Shown piece after piece: positions 63,921-64,000 of a DNA stretch of 64,000 bases; position 1 is the stretch's first letter, and each line of letters begins with the position of its first letter. The position numbers and the translations under genes were made by a program. The notes below the pieces were generated by a model. That model was not told the DNA's origin, searched no databases, and worked only from the letters and a program-made list of their open reading frames with translations. The stretch comes from Protula sp. h YS-2021 (Eukaryota > Annelida > Polychaeta > Sabellida > Serpulidae): positions 18,143,907 through 18,207,906 of the forward strand of contig OX457033.1 of NCBI GenBank assembly GCA_949752745.1, written 5' to 3'.

Positions 63921-64000
63921 GATGCTTCTCTTTTCAAAAATGATGATGTTTTCAAAATTGGTCACTATCACTCAATCACTTTTATTCAGCGTCCATTGCT
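63921..64000 (+). repeat. Partial monomer at right edge
   Basis: This is the first 80 bp of a unit, cut by the window end just before CAATGG. It carries A28G (GATGTTTT), like the units at 13667 and 14801, plus CTTTTCAAAA in place of CTTTCCAAAA. Confidence 0.9.

Larger units (their letters stand above)
1..64000 (+). repeat. Satellite array of 186/192-bp monomers containing TTAGGG
   Basis: The window is filled by a tandem satellite in one orientation. With position 1 at the G of GATGCTTCTC, I parsed 336 units plus an 80-bp partial unit: 253 of 192 bp, 75 of 186, 3 of 185, 4 of 191, one of 75, then 80, which sum to 64,000. G+C of the 192-bp form is about 35%. Landmarks in the monomer are A/T tracts at 16-39, a dyad at 73-87, tandem TTAGGG at 104-121, an isolated TTAGGG at 125-130, two CpGs at 70-71 and 153-154, a TCGA at 152-155 and a diverged telomere-like ATAGGG at 171-176. 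No gene, transposon or unique spacer interrupts the array. I do not recognise a named satellite family, and the host taxon cannot be read from the sequence. Confidence 0.99.

Noticed and set aside
1..64000. CRISPR array
   Set aside because: The repetition is of whole 186/192-bp units with no unique spacers, and conserved sequence covers the full period.
1..64000. Transposable element insertions or inverted units
   Set aside because: The monomer walk accounts for every base in one orientation, and there is no inserted segment, target-site duplication or flipped unit.
1..64000. Assignment to a trypanosome, fish, fungal or plant satellite by unit length alone
   Set aside because: Several lineages have satellites of 170-200 bp. 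I do not recognise this consensus, and TTAGGG telomeres are too widespread to decide.
1..64000. tRNA, rRNA or other RNA genes
   Set aside because: No cloverleaf, internal promoter boxes or rRNA-like sequence were seen. The small dyad recurs in most monomers and is too short for an RNA gene.

Overview
The whole 64,000-base window is one uninterrupted head-to-tail satellite DNA array. I see no protein-coding gene, RNA gene, transposon or unique-sequence island in it. The basic unit is an AT-rich monomer (about 35% G+C) in two main lengths, 192 and 186 bp. Every monomer carries a short run of the telomeric hexamer TTAGGG, read on the + strand. The length difference is exactly one hexamer: 192-bp units have three tandem TTAGGG and 186-bp units have two, and both are followed by an isolated TTAGGG nine bases further on.

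I set monomer position 1 at the G of GATGCTTCTC and walked the window by hand. It divides without remainder into 253 units of 192 bp, 75 of 186, 3 of 185, 4 of 191, one truncated unit of 75 bp (42721-42795) and a final 80-bp partial unit at 63921-64000. These lengths add up to exactly 64,000. All units have the same orientation. Variant codes used below, such as T161G, are positions in the 192-bp monomer.

The array suggests a eukaryote with TTAGGG-type telomeres (many animals, most fungi, trypanosomatids and some other lineages). Nothing here fixes the species. A subtelomeric, centromeric or other heterochromatic location is plausible, but the window contains no flanking DNA to prove one.

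Above the monomer level there is layered higher-order repeat (HOR) structure. Region 1-18028 mixes 192- and 186-bp units in 1902-, 2471-, 570-, 1134- and 1518-bp blocks. Region 18029-43371 is built almost only of 192-bp units, with its own variant set and 1344-, 1920-, 1914-, 2106- and 953-bp blocks. It also holds the 185-bp units and the truncated monomer. Region 43372-64000 returns to the mixed type and shares diagnostic cassettes with the left region, including a six-monomer 1140-bp cassette seen six times across about 55 kb and a block shared between about 12 kb and about 62 kb. Many adjacent copies are nearly identical, which points to recent unequal exchange or local amplification, or possibly to assembly artefact.

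Two structural features recur in most monomers. One is a 15-bp perfect dyad (CCATTG-CTA-CAATGG). The other is a G-rich cluster that meets the usual G-quadruplex rule in typical 192-bp units but loses a G-run in 186-bp units. In the commonest 186-bp class the dyad is also broken (CAAGTG), so the array mixes two structural monomer classes. Short open frames of 60-62 codons occur where a single T-to-G change removes a stop; I regard them as by-products of the repeat.
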